Shown here: positions 39,802-47,978 of the stretch, one piece after another
Position numbering within the stretch: the first letter of the stretch is position 1
Layout: every line of letters starts with the position of its first letter
Source: Nocardioides sp. CFH 31398
GTDB lineage: Bacteria > Actinomycetota > Actinomycetes > Propionibacteriales > Nocardioidaceae
Direction: 5' to 3'
DNA length: 64,000 nt
Assembly (NCBI RefSeq): GCF_022436705.1
Contig: NZ_JAKUHT010000021.1
Coordinates: forward strand, 1-64,000
The notes under the pieces: model-generated
What the model saw: only the letters and a program-made list of their open reading frames with translations
Told to the model about the DNA's origin: nothing
The model's database searches: none
Made by a program: the position numbers and the translations under genes

Positions 39802-41643
39802 TCAGTTGCCGCCGTTGCCGCCGCCGTTGCCGCCGCCGTTGCCGCCGCCGTTGCCGCCGCCGTTGCCGCCGCCGCCGGGCGGCGGGGGCTCCTCGCAGAT
39901 CACCGTGTCGGACGGGATGTACGTCGTCGTCTGCGTCTCCCGCTCGACGACCTGCGACTCACCGGGACGCTTGAAGATGCGCGTCACGTCGACGTCGAAG
40001 CCGCCGTACCCGGAGTTGGGGTAGCAGTCCGGGGTGGTGAGGGTGCGCGTCCCGGGCTCCGTGAAGTTGTAGCGCCCGGAGGTCTCCGACTCGATGTCCC
40101 ACACCTTGGTCGAGTACATGCTCACCGTCACCGAGCCCGAGGAGGACGGGGTGCTGTCGACGGTGTCGGCCGAGATGAGGATCCCGTAGTCGGTGTTGTT
40201 GCGGAACCGCAGGTCGACCGAGCCGAACACCACGGTCGCCTCACGGCCCTCGGGGTAGCGGTCGATGTAGAACGAGTGCGCCTTGTGCTCGACGTCCTCG
40301 AGACCGGCGAAGAACGCGGCGTTGTACGTCGTGGTCGCCATCTGCGAGACGCCCCCGCCGAGGTCGGAGGCGAAGATGCCGTCGGAGATGACGAAGCCGG
40401 TGGTGAAGCCGTTCGCCTCGGTCCGCTCGCCCACGACGTCGTTGAACGAGAACGTCTCGCCGGGCTTCAGCAGGGTGCCGTCGACGTTGTCCGCCGCCTG
40501 CCCGATGTTGATGTTGCGGTACTCGGCGTACGGGAACTCGGTGGTGAAGGTCGACACCTGACGCCGGATCCCGAGGGCGCGGGCGTCCTTCGCGGTGAAG
40601 TCGGGGGCGATCTGGCGGGTCTCGACCTCGACGGTGCGGCTGCTGCCGCGGCCGACGGCGGCCCGCTCGAAGGCGTCGGCGGCCCGGCCGGGACCGAACC
40701 CGACACCCGGCTGGCCCGGGACGACCTGCGGCGATCCGTCGACGAGCTCGACCGTCGCGTCGACCGGGCGGTCCGCGTCCGGGACCGCCTCGTCGAGACG
40801 GTCGACGAGCGCCTCGCCGTCCACCTGCGGGACCAGCTCGCCGCCGCGGGCGACCATCGTGAGGAAGTCGTACTCCCCCGGCTCGACCACGACGTCCGTG
40901 CCACCGACCTGCAGGGTGACCGGGCCGGAGACGGCCGGGTCGGCGAACTCCCGGCGGGCCTCGGCGACGTCGTCGGCGTCGACGTCCGGCACCACGGGGG
41001 CCAGGGCGAGCTCGGCGACCGGGTCGGTGTCGAGGTACGCCGCCATCAGCGCCTCGCGGGTCACGTCCGCCTCGAGCGCGCGCCCCTCCTCGGGCTCGGT
41101 GACCTGCACCTCGCCGTCCACGAAGTCGATGCCGCCCTCGGTGGCGGGCCGGCCGAACCGCTGGTCGAGCGCACCGACCTGCTCGTCGAGCGCGGCGTCG
41201 TCCACGTCGAGCACGGCGTCGACGTCCTCGCCGCCGGTGTAGTAGTCCCACAGCCGAGCCGGTGACAGGCTGCGCGAGCCACCGACCTCCGCGACGGACG
41301 CCCCGTAGTCGACGGCCAGGCCGAGCCGCTCGGGCGAGAGGTCCTCCTCGCCGCCGCCGGGGCCGTTGACCGCGGCGGTCACGGGCGCGGTCTCCCGGTC
41401 GGCGAGCTCGCTGCGCAGCGTGTCCTCGGCCTCGCCGGAGGTCATGCCCCCGACCTCGACACCCTCGACGGAGGCCCCGCGCGGCACGTTGTCGCCGGCC
41501 ACCGCCCACAGGACGAGGTAGACGACGGCGAGGAGCAGCAGGGTGCCCAGGACCCCGAGCACGACGAGGCGGCGCCGGCGGCCCCCCTGGTCGCTGGACT
41601 CGGGCGGCACCGCGGGACGCTCAGCGGTGTCGGTGGTGCTCAT
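39802..41643 (-). CDS. VanW family membrane-anchored protein with G4-type PG-binding regions
   Basis: 613 residues. Short charged N-terminus, one helix (LVVLGVLGTLLLLAVVYLVL near 26-45), then extracellular parts: a domain starting GASVEGVEVGGMTSGEAEDTL like the peptidoglycan-binding repeat of VanW/YoaR proteins (repeated around 270), and the VanW domain near 370-520 (LLKPGETFSFNDVVGER, GGGVSQMATTTYNAAFFAGL). The extreme C-terminus is GGGN repeated about five times. It probably acts in cell-wall biogenesis; the biochemical role of VanW is not known. TAGGAT lies 8 bases before the ATG. Confidence 0.87.
   Translation of the reverse strand: MSTTDTAERPAVPPESSDQGGRRRRLVVLGVLGTLLLLAVVYLVLWAVAGDNVPRGASVEGVEVGGMTSGEAEDTLRSELADRETAPVTAAVNGPGGGEEDLSPERLGLAVDYGASVAEVGGSRSLSPARLWDYYTGGEDVDAVLDVDDAALDEQVGALDQRFGRPATEGGIDFVDGEVQVTEPEEGRALEADVTREALMAAYLDTDPVAELALAPVVPDVDADDVAEARREFADPAVSGPVTLQVGGTDVVVEPGEYDFLTMVARGGELVPQVDGEALVDRLDEAVPDADRPVDATVELVDGSPQVVPGQPGVGFGPGRAADAFERAAVGRGSSRTVEVETRQIAPDFTAKDARALGIRRQVSTFTTEFPYAEYRNINIGQAADNVDGTLLKPGETFSFNDVVGERTEANGFTTGFVISDGIFASDLGGGVSQMATTTYNAAFFAGLEDVEHKAHSFYIDRYPEGREATVVFGSVDLRFRNNTDYGILISADTVDSTPSSSGSVTVSMYSTKVWDIESETSGRYNFTEPGTRTLTTPDCYPNSGYGGFDVDVTRIFKRPGESQVVERETQTTTYIPSDTVICEEPPPPGGGGNGGGNGGGNGGGNGGGNGGN
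39804..39876. repeat. 12-bp tandem repeat encoding the (GGGN)n tail of the VanW protein
   Basis: The plus strand shows about five copies of GCCGCCGTTGCC in a row, read on the minus strand as GGCGGCAAC-type codons for Gly-Gly-Gly-Asn. Copy number is likely to vary between strains. It is coding, in frame, and ends at the stop codon. Confidence 0.75.
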
Positions 41644-41654
41644 CGCCCCCGATC

Positions 41655-42041
41655 CTATGCAGAGGCCGGCCGCTCACAGGATTCCTCGGACGGGGCCGGG
41701 GCGGCCGTCCGACGACGTGCGGGCAGGGTCAGCATCGCGGCGAGCGCGACCACCAGCGCGAGGACGAGGAGCGCGTACCCGGCCAAGTCGCCGGACACCA
41801 CGACGTCGCCGCCGGGGCCCGTGGCCAGCCCCGCCCGGAGCACGGGGACCTCCCAGCCGAGGGCGAACGCGACACGGGTCGACCAGCCCGCCGGCAGCGC
41901 CAGCAGCGTCGCGAGACTGGCCACGACGACGAGGGCGAAGCCCCACCCGCGGGTGTGCAGGGCGACCGCGGCGATGCCCGTGGCGGCGCCGGCGAGGAGC
42001 AGCCCGAGGGCGGCGACGACGAGGAGGAGCGTCCGGGTCAA
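41655..42041 (-). CDS. Small four-helix membrane protein (DUF6113-like) coupled to mshB
   Basis: 128 residues from TTG 42041, overlapping the mshB stop (TTGA). Hydrophobic helices are near 3-24, 32-50, 62-75 and 88-112, followed by a short basic tail. Small integral membrane proteins directly after mshB are conserved in actinobacteria (Rv1171 position). Function unknown. The TTG start is chosen because the frame upstream is open only through mshB in another frame and the 4-base overlap is the pattern used throughout the window. Confidence 0.75.
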   Translation of the reverse strand: MTRTLLLVVAALGLLLAGAATGIAAVALHTRGWGFALVVVASLATLLALPAGWSTRVAFALGWEVPVLRAGLATGPGGDVVVSGDLAGYALLVLALVVALAAMLTLPARRRTAAPAPSEESCERPASA

Positions 42042-42973
42042 TCCGGGACGATCCCGGCGAAGAGGTCGGTCTCGTGGCCGTGCTCGTCCAGGTCGCCTCG
42101 CACGCCCTTGACGATCCGGTAGGCCTCCGCGCCCCAGACCCGGTTGCCCGCGTTGTTGGAGAGGGCGAAGAAGCCGCCGTCGGTGGCCACCTGGGTCCGG
42201 TGCCGCCGCAGCGCCTCCAGCTTGGTCTCGGTCCACTCCTCGGCGTCCACGATCGCGCTGATCGCCTCGTCGGGCTGCACGAAGAACGGCAGCGGCCCGT
42301 CGGGGTCCATCCCCTCGAACGAGGTCGTGTCGCCGGACTCGCGCAGGGCGCGCAGGCTCTCCCGCATCCGGCTCTCCGGCATGGCGCCCCAGTAGATCTT
42401 CGCGATCTCCCACGGCTCGCCCAGCGCCGGCTTGTACGACGGCACCGCGGCGAGCTGGGCGCCGTACATGGCGACCCGGTGGGCCTGGATGTGGTCGGGG
42501 TGGCCGTAGCCGCCGAACTCGTCGTACGTGACGAGCACCTGGGGTCGCACCTCCCGGACGACCTTCACGAGCTCGTCGGCGGCCTCGACGAGGTCGGCGA
42601 ACCAGAACGAGTCGGGGGTGACCTCGTCGGCGACGACCGCGTGGCCGTCGTCGTGCCACTTCATGCCGGAGTCCTTCCACCGGCCGAAGCCGCCGAGCCA
42701 GCGGTGGTCGGTGACGCCGAGGACGCCCATCGCGTCGGCGATCTCCCTGCGGCGGTGCTCGCCGAGGCCGCCGTCGCGGTCGACCGCCAGGTGCTCCAGC
42801 TCCGGGACGAGGATCTCGCCGAGCTCACCGGCGGTGCAGGTGACGAGCGTGACGCCGCGGCCCTCCGCGACGTACTTCGCCATCGTGGCGCCCTGCCCGA
42901 TGGTCTCGTCGTCCGGGTGGGCGTGCACCAGGAGCAGCCGGTGACCCGGCCTGTCCGCCTGCGTCTGGCTCAT
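42038..42973 (-). CDS. mshB: N-acetyl-1-D-myo-inositol-2-amino-2-deoxy-alpha-D-glucopyranoside deacetylase (mycothiol synthesis)
   Basis: 311 residues. LmbE/PIG-L zinc deacetylase: LLVHAHPDDETIGQGATMAKY near 14-34 gives the first His and Asp ligands, and GGYGHPDHIQAH near 160-171 the third. Substrate-loop residues TCTAGELGEI match MshB rather than the paralogue Mca. It deacetylates GlcNAc-inositol in mycothiol biosynthesis, the main actinobacterial low-molecular-weight thiol. It starts 9 bases after the small gene upstream and is stop-start coupled to the membrane protein downstream. Confidence 0.93.
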   Translation of the reverse strand: MSQTQADRPGHRLLLVHAHPDDETIGQGATMAKYVAEGRGVTLVTCTAGELGEILVPELEHLAVDRDGGLGEHRRREIADAMGVLGVTDHRWLGGFGRWKDSGMKWHDDGHAVVADEVTPDSFWFADLVEAADELVKVVREVRPQVLVTYDEFGGYGHPDHIQAHRVAMYGAQLAAVPSYKPALGEPWEIAKIYWGAMPESRMRESLRALRESGDTTSFEGMDPDGPLPFFVQPDEAISAIVDAEEWTETKLEALRRHRTQVATDGGFFALSNNAGNRVWGAEAYRIVKGVRGDLDEHGHETDLFAGIVPD

Positions 42974-42982
42974 GCCAGGAGC

Positions 42983-43270
42983 CTACGGCGAGCGCTTGAT
43001 CCGCCGCGGCGCGGTGGGCAGGTCGAGGGGGACGGTCCCGCCGGTCCGCGGCGGCTCGTCACCCGGCTCGGGGTCGAGCCACCCGTCGTGGGAGTCGACG
43101 AGGACGTCGAGCACGAACGCCGGCGCGTCGGTCGTGACGGCCCAGGGGTGGTCCTCGTCGTCGTCCTCGCCGGCCAGCCGCTCGCGTCGTACGTCGGCCG
43201 TCCATCCGCCGTGCTCGAGCCGGGCGGCCACCGCCCGGGCGTCGTCGGCGTCGAAGAAGATCCCGCGCAC
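42983..43270 (-). CDS. Hypothetical small acidic protein
   Basis: 95 residues from GTG 43270, preceded by GAGGGGA. Sequence starts MRGIFFDADDARAVAARLE, then GWTADVRRERLAG and a charged DDDEDHPWAV segment; alternating strand-helix-strand pattern like an RraB/ACT-type ferredoxin fold, but no family can be named with confidence. It is between the acyltransferase gene and mshB on the same strand, spaced 29 and 9 bases, and so probably belongs to the mshB transcript. Confidence 0.68.
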   Translation of the reverse strand: MRGIFFDADDARAVAARLEHGGWTADVRRERLAGEDDDEDHPWAVTTDAPAFVLDVLVDSHDGWLDPEPGDEPPRTGGTVPLDLPTAPRRIKRSP

Positions 43271-43299
43271 GGCTCCGCTTCCCCTCGTCTCCGTCGGGC

Positions 43300-43881
43300 T
43301 CAGTCGGTGACGCGCTTGACCACGCGCGCCGGGTTGCCGACGGCCACCACGCCGGCGGGCAGGTCCTTCACGACGACGGACCCCGCGCCGACGACCGTGT
43401 CGTCGCCGATGGTGACGCCGGGACACACGATGGCGCCGCCGCCGAGCCAGACGTTGTCGCCGATCGTGATCGGCTGTGCGCCCTCCCACTTGTCGCGTCG
43501 CGGACCGGGCTCGACCGGGTGCGTCGGCGTCAGCAGCTGGACGTTCGGGCCGATCTGCACGTGCTCACCGATGGTGATGGGCGCGCAGTCGAGGGCGACG
43601 AGCCCGAAGTTCACGAAGCCGTGGTCGCCGATCGTCAGGTAGGTGCCGTAGTCGACCCGCAGCGGTGGGCGCACGACCGTCCCCTCCCCCAGTCCCCCGA
43701 GCAGCTCGGTGAGGATCTCCGTGCGCCGCCGCCCCTCGTCGAGGGTGGTCGCGTTGAACGCGTCGGTGAGTCCGAGCGCCCGACGGCTCATCGCCCCCAG
43801 CTCGTCGTCGGGCATGTACGGGTCGCCGGCGAGCATCCGCTCGCGCATCGACCGGCCGTCCTGGCTCGTCGCGCCGCTCAT
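43300..43881 (-). CDS. Sugar O-acetyltransferase (maltose/galactoside acetyltransferase type)
   Basis: 193 residues from ATG 43881. The N-terminal Mac domain (MRERMLAGDPYMPDDELGAM then a helix) precedes a left-handed beta-helix with hexapeptide turns: TIGDHGFVNFGLVALDC, ITIGEHVQIGPNVQLLTPTH (catalytic His), ITIGDNVWLGGGAIVCPGV and GVVAVGNPARVVKRV. It transfers acetyl from CoA to sugar hydroxyls, a detoxifying role in E. coli. Family firm, substrate unknown. Confidence 0.9.
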   Translation of the reverse strand: MSGATSQDGRSMRERMLAGDPYMPDDELGAMSRRALGLTDAFNATTLDEGRRRTEILTELLGGLGEGTVVRPPLRVDYGTYLTIGDHGFVNFGLVALDCAPITIGEHVQIGPNVQLLTPTHPVEPGPRRDKWEGAQPITIGDNVWLGGGAIVCPGVTIGDDTVVGAGSVVVKDLPAGVVAVGNPARVVKRVTD

Positions 43882-43931
43882 GGCGCCGACGCTAGCGGGC
43901 GCCCACGCGAGGTCCTCGGCGGTCGACCACC

Positions 43932-44549
43932 TCAGTCCGTCGTCATGCGGGCGGCGACGGCGGCCGCCTCGCCGGTCCGCTCGCCGAGCAGCCCGGCGAC
44001 CACACCCGCCCGGTCCGCCTCGGAGCGGTTCTGGCTGAGCTTGTCCTTGCCCTCCACCCGCTCCACCGTGACCTCGACGCCGACGATGCCGCGCAGCTGA
44101 CCGGTGACGTACGCCGCGGGGGCGTCGTCGACCGTCCAGGGCGCGGGCCGCCGGTCCTCGTGGAGACGGGTCAGGGACTCGACGTGGGCGCGCAGCCAGG
44201 CGGCGTCCTCGACGACCCGGGCGCGACCGGTGAGGTGGACGGCGGAGTAGTTCCAGGTCGGGACGACCCGGCCGTGGTCGGTCTTGGTGGCGTACCAGGA
44301 GGGCGACACGTAGGCCTGCGGGCCGCGGACGACGAGCAGCGCCGGCTGGCCGTCGGCGATCGCCCGCCAGTGGGGGTTCGCGCGGGCGAGGTGGGCGGTC
44401 ACGGTCCCGCCGGACCAGACGACCGGGAGGAGCGTCGCCAGCGGGTGGCCGTCCTGGCCCCCGGTCACGAGCTCGGCGGCACCGACCGCGCGGACCAGCT
44501 CCCGGGCCGCGTCGTCGTCGGTCATCGCGTTGGACGGCGGGACGTACAC
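43932..44549 (-). CDS. PaiB-like FMN-binding protein (negative transcriptional regulator family)
   Basis: 205 residues from GTG 44549. Starts MYVPPSNAMTDDDAARELV and contains GHPLATLLPVVW, HLARANPHWRAI, YVSPSWYATK and VPTWNYSAVHLTGRARVVED, the diagnostic PaiB segments. The split-barrel flavin fold resembles pyridoxamine-phosphate oxidases. In Bacillus PaiB affects protease and sporulation genes; here it may be an FMN enzyme or regulator. It is 10 bases from the Nudix gene and probably the end of a serA-Nudix-paiB run. Confidence 0.9.
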   Translation of the reverse strand: MYVPPSNAMTDDDAARELVRAVGAAELVTGGQDGHPLATLLPVVWSGGTVTAHLARANPHWRAIADGQPALLVVRGPQAYVSPSWYATKTDHGRVVPTWNYSAVHLTGRARVVEDAAWLRAHVESLTRLHEDRRPAPWTVDDAPAAYVTGQLRGIVGVEVTVERVEGKDKLSQNRSEADRAGVVAGLLGERTGEAAAVAARMTTD

Positions 44550-44558
44550 GGCCTGAAC

Positions 44559-44966
44559 CTATCCGCCCAGGTGCGCCCGCAGCGCCGGCAGGAACGGGCG
44601 GTCGGGCTCGAGCCAGTCGACGTCGTCCAGCCCCTCGGGCCCGAGCCAGGCGAGGCGGTCGTGCTCCACGGGGTCCGGCTCGCCGGCGACGAGGTCGCAG
44701 ACGGCGACCCGGAGCACCAGCCCGGGGCCGGCCGCCGCGGCGATCGGCACCTCCTCGTCGAGCCAGCGGCGCACGGCGACGGTGCATCCGAGCTCCTCCG
44801 CGACCTCGCGGACGAGCGCGGCGTCGGGCGTCTCGCCGGCCTCGACCTTGCCGCCCGGCAGCTCCCAGCGGCCGGCGGCCGCCGGCGGGTGGGTACGCCG
44901 GGCCGCGAGCACCCGCCCGTGTCGCAGGACCGCTGCCCCGACGACCAGGCCGGGCGGCGCCGCCAC
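44559..44966 (-). CDS. Nudix hydrolase (MutT/8-oxo-dGTP diphosphatase-like)
   Basis: 135 residues from GTG 44966, 2 bases after the serA stop. Nudix box GKVEAGETPDAALVREVAEE is complete (GxxxxxE...REVxEE). Preceding VVGAAVLRHGRVLAARRTHP and WELPGG are typical of MutT-type enzymes that clean the nucleotide pool; the substrate may also be another nucleoside diphosphate derivative. Confidence 0.88.
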   Translation of the reverse strand: MAAPPGLVVGAAVLRHGRVLAARRTHPPAAAGRWELPGGKVEAGETPDAALVREVAEELGCTVAVRRWLDEEVPIAAAAGPGLVLRVAVCDLVAGEPDPVEHDRLAWLGPEGLDDVDWLEPDRPFLPALRAHLGG

Positions 44967-44968
44967 GC

Positions 44969-46162
44969 TCAGACCGTCCGGAGCCGGACCGTCTCCTCCA
45001 TCGCGGCCAGCTTGGCCAGCGCCTCCTCGCTCATGGGGGCGCCGACGTCGGTGACGACGTACCCGCACTCACCCCGGGTGCCGAGGACCTGCCGCTCGAT
45101 GTTGACCTCGGCGTCGGCCAGCACCTGGTTGGCGCGGGCGAGCACCCCGGGGGTGTTCACGTGCAGGTGCGAGATGCGCTGCGCGTGGTCGCCGCGCTCG
45201 GGGGTGAGCGCCGGGAGGTTCACGCTCAGCGAGGTCACGCCGTGGCGGACGTAGTCGCGGAGCTTCGCGCCGACGAAGCGGCCGATGTCCTCCTGCGCCT
45301 CCTCCGTCGAGCCGCCGACGTGCGGGGTGAGGATGACGTTGTCGAGGCCGCGCAGGGGCGAGTCGAAGTGGTCGCCGCGGTTGCGGGGCTCGTCGGGGAA
45401 GACGTCCACTGCGGCGCCGGCGACGTGGCCCGAGGCGATGGCCTCGGCCAGGGCGTCGTAGTCGACGAGGAAGCCGCGGGAGAGGTTGAGGAAGATCGAG
45501 CGGGGCTTCATGCGGGCGATCTGCTCGCGGCCGAAGATGCCGGCGTTGCCCTGCCGGCCGTCGACGTGGAGGGTCACGGTCTCGACGTTGTCGAGCAGCT
45601 CCTCCAGCGAGCCGCAGCGGGTCGCGTTGCCGAGCGCCAGCTTGTCGTCGGTGTCGTAGAAGAACACCTTCATGCCGAGCATCTCGGCGACGACGGACAG
45701 CTGCGACCCGATGTTGCCGTAGCCGACGATGCCCAGGGTGCGGCCGCGGACCTCGTGGCTGCCGGCCGCCGACTTGTCCCAGACGCCGTCGTGCAGCGCC
45801 TTGTCGCGGACGGTCAGGCGCCGGGCGAGGGCGATGATGTCCGCGATCGCGAGCTCGACGACCGAGCGGGTGTTGGAGAAGGGCGCGTTGAACACGGCGA
45901 TGCCGCGCCGCGTGGCGGCCGGCAGGTCGATCTGGTTCACGCCGATGCAGAAGGCCCCGATGGCGGTCAGCTCGGGGCGGGCGGCCAGCACGCGCTCGGT
46001 GACGTCGGTCTTCGAGCGGATGCCGAGCAGGTCGACGCCGTCGAGGGCGTCGATCAGGTCGTCCTCGCTGAGCGCGCCGGAGCGCGTCTCGATCTCGAAC
46101 CCGGCGTCACCGAGGATCGTCGAGGCCAGCGGGTGGAGGTTCTCCAGGAGCAGTGCGCGCAC
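44969..46162 (-). CDS. serA: D-3-phosphoglycerate dehydrogenase, short ACT-domain form
   Basis: 397 residues. NAD-binding GIVGYGNIGSQLS near 150, catalytic Arg in FLNLSRGFLVD near 228, Glu in DVFPDEPRN near 256 and His in LTPHVGGSTEEAQ near 280; a C-terminal ACT domain from about 325 gives serine feedback. The length is that of the E. coli type, not the 530-residue actinobacterial SerA with an intervening domain, so this is probably a second or transferred form. It starts serine biosynthesis from 3-phosphoglycerate. Followed by Nudix and PaiB genes. Confidence 0.9.
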   Translation of the reverse strand: MRALLLENLHPLASTILGDAGFEIETRSGALSEDDLIDALDGVDLLGIRSKTDVTERVLAARPELTAIGAFCIGVNQIDLPAATRRGIAVFNAPFSNTRSVVELAIADIIALARRLTVRDKALHDGVWDKSAAGSHEVRGRTLGIVGYGNIGSQLSVVAEMLGMKVFFYDTDDKLALGNATRCGSLEELLDNVETVTLHVDGRQGNAGIFGREQIARMKPRSIFLNLSRGFLVDYDALAEAIASGHVAGAAVDVFPDEPRNRGDHFDSPLRGLDNVILTPHVGGSTEEAQEDIGRFVGAKLRDYVRHGVTSLSVNLPALTPERGDHAQRISHLHVNTPGVLARANQVLADAEVNIERQVLGTRGECGYVVTDVGAPMSEEALAKLAAMEETVRLRTV

Positions 46163-46300
46163 GTTCCACTACTCTGCCGCACCGCGCGCGCGAGGCCGAA
46201 ACGGCGCCGGATCACGGGACGCCGACCGACCCCGCGGACTCACAGGTCGGGGACAGCGAGGTCAGGGCCGCGTCAGAGGGTCGCCGCGGACCCTGTGCCC

Positions 46301-46819
46301 ATGTTCGACCTCATCGACGGCCTGCCCGTCCACCCGCTCGTCGTCCACGCGGTCGTGGTGCTGCTGCCTCTCGCGATCCTGGGCACCCTCGCCCTCGTGG
46401 TCCGACCGGCCTGGCGGGTGACGAACGGACCCCTCGTCACCGCGGTCGCGCTGGTCGCGACGGTCCTGGTCCCGGTGGCGACCTCCAGCGGCGAGGCCCT
46501 CGAGAAGCGGGTCGGCGACCCGGGCATCCACGCCGAGCTGGGTGACCAGCTGCTGTGGTTCGCCATCCCCGTGCTGGTGCTGGCGGCGGCGCTGACGTTC
46601 CTGGAGCGGCGGGCGGCCGCCGGCAAGCCGCTGCCCGGCCCCGACGCCCTGCGCACGGGGGTCGCCGTCCTCGCCGTCGTCGCCGCCCTCGCCTGCGCCG
46701 TGCAGGTCTATCGGGTCGGCGACTCCGGGGCCCGCGCCGTCTGGGGCGACCAGGTCGCGTCGTCCACGCCCTCGTCCGGGGTCGGGTCAGGGCCCGGCGG
46801 CGGCTCCCAGGCGGGATAG
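46301..46819 (+). CDS. DUF2231-type four-helix membrane protein
   Basis: 172 residues from ATG 46301. Starts MFDLIDGLPVHPLVVHAVVV, the DUF2231 hallmark with conserved His, followed by four hydrophobic helices (about 14-37, 42-63, 88-105, 122-142) and a Ser/Gly-rich tail. Its function is unknown; relatives are linked to redox or haem-like functions. Its 3' end overlaps the convergent gene by 112 bases, covering the tails of both proteins. Confidence 0.83.
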   Translation: MFDLIDGLPVHPLVVHAVVVLLPLAILGTLALVVRPAWRVTNGPLVTAVALVATVLVPVATSSGEALEKRVGDPGIHAELGDQLLWFAIPVLVLAAALTFLERRAAAGKPLPGPDALRTGVAVLAVVAALACAVQVYRVGDSGARAVWGDQVASSTPSSGVGSGPGGGSQAG

Positions 46820-47280
46820 CCCAGGAGCTCCGCGAGCCGGTCGCGCTGGACGACGCGCTCCGCCGCGGCCGCCGCGACGTCGGGCGGCTGCAGCGGGGCG
46901 GCGACGTCCCGCGCCGCCATCGCGCCGTACATGGCGACCCCCGGCGCGTGCTCGGGCGTCCGCAGGGTCGCGACCATGGCCCCCACCGCGCGGGCCGACG
47001 CCCGGACGCCGGTGCGGTCGGGCAGCGCGCGTGCCGCGTTGTGGGCGCCCACGACCACGGACTGGTGGCTCACCTCGTCGAGGACGCCGGTGTCCAGGAA
47101 GGCCCGGACGTGGGTCAGCGCCCGGGCCAGCCGCGGGTCCTCCTGCCCCGGCGGGGCGAACCGGGCGACCGCGCGGGACGCGACCTCCCACGACCACCGG
47201 ACCACCGTCCGGTGGTCGGCGACCGTCAGCAGCCGCTCGACGTCGGCCCACGCGCCGGGGTGATCGGGGGCGTGGGCCAT
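46708..47280 (-). CDS. Helical Imm5-like/putative immunity-family protein
   Basis: 190 residues. All-helical, with VRWSWEVASRAVARFAPP near 27-44, DPRLARALTHVRAFLDTG near 48-65 and AARALPDRTGVRASARAVGA near 82-101, a helical repeat like that of the Imm5-type putative immunity proteins, which are widespread in actinobacteria without adjacent toxins. No toxin gene is next to it here. The C-terminal Pro-rich 35 residues are encoded opposite the DUF2231 gene. Family placement is tentative. Confidence 0.62.
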   Translation of the reverse strand: MAHAPDHPGAWADVERLLTVADHRTVVRWSWEVASRAVARFAPPGQEDPRLARALTHVRAFLDTGVLDEVSHQSVVVGAHNAARALPDRTGVRASARAVGAMVATLRTPEHAPGVAMYGAMAARDVAAPLQPPDVAAAAAERVVQRDRLAELLGYPAWEPPPGPDPTPDEGVDDATWSPQTARAPESPTR

Positions 47281-47317
47281 GAGGCAGCGTAGAGCCTGCG
47301 CCGGGCCCGCCGGTCGG

Positions 47318-47872
47318 CTACGCGGGACGGTGCCGCAGCAGGGTGATGCCGCTGCGGAACGTCGTCGAGCCCAGGCACTCCAGGCGCGGGACCTCGAAGC
47401 CGTCCGGGAACAGCCGCCGCCCGCGGCCCTGGACGACGGGGTACACGAACTGCCGGTACTCGTCGACCAGCCCCGCGGCGATCAGGGCGTGGGCCAGACG
47501 GATGGACCCGGTCAGCACGATGTCGCGGCCCTCGGTCTCCTTCAGGGCGGCCACCTCGCCCACGGGGTCGCCGCGCAGGACCGTCGTGCGGTCCCACTCC
47601 GGGTCGCCGAGCGTGCTCGACACGACGTACTTCGACACCCCGTTCAGGTAGTCGGACACCCCGGTCGTGTCGTCCGGGAGGTCGCGCCAGTAGCCGCGGA
47701 GGTCGAGGAAGGTGCGCCGGCCGCACAGGAAGGCGTCGGCCGCGGAGTCCTGGCGCTCCATCTCCTCGGTGAGGTCCGACTGATCGCCCTGTCCCTGGGC
47801 GTCGAACCAGTCACCGAGCATCTCGACCGAACCGTCGAGGGTGACGTTCTGGGTGACGACGAGCGTGCGCAT
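47318..47872 (-). CDS. Dihydrofolate-reductase-fold protein (RibD C-terminal domain family)
   Basis: 184 residues from ATG 47872. Starts MRTLVVTQNVTLDGSVEMLG, then FLCGRRTFLDLRGYWRDLPD near 48-67, KYVVSSTLGDPEW near 80 and DIVLTGSIRLAHALIAAGLVDEYR near 116-139, the usual pattern of this family that binds NADPH but has unknown substrates. It is 37 bases downstream of the Imm5-like gene on the same strand and divergent from the membrane gene at 47979. Confidence 0.88.
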   Translation of the reverse strand: MRTLVVTQNVTLDGSVEMLGDWFDAQGQGDQSDLTEEMERQDSAADAFLCGRRTFLDLRGYWRDLPDDTTGVSDYLNGVSKYVVSSTLGDPEWDRTTVLRGDPVGEVAALKETEGRDIVLTGSIRLAHALIAAGLVDEYRQFVYPVVQGRGRRLFPDGFEVPRLECLGSTTFRSGITLLRHRPA

Positions 47873-47978
47873 GCGGGTCCTCTCCTGGGTCCTCGGCCCA
47901 CGACGGGCCCACCACGGACGACCCGGCGGGGCGGGCGGACTCATCGCGACCGGCCCGGGAGCGTGGGAGGGTGGGCAG

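Noticed and set aside
42038..42973. Mycothiol S-conjugate amidase (Mca) instead of MshB
   Set aside because: Mca is close in sequence; the TCTAGELGEI loop and the membrane-protein partner downstream fit MshB better, though the distinction rests on few residues.
46708..47280. A toxin-immunity pair
   Set aside because: The Imm5-like protein has no neighbouring polymorphic toxin gene; a housekeeping or orphan role is more likely.
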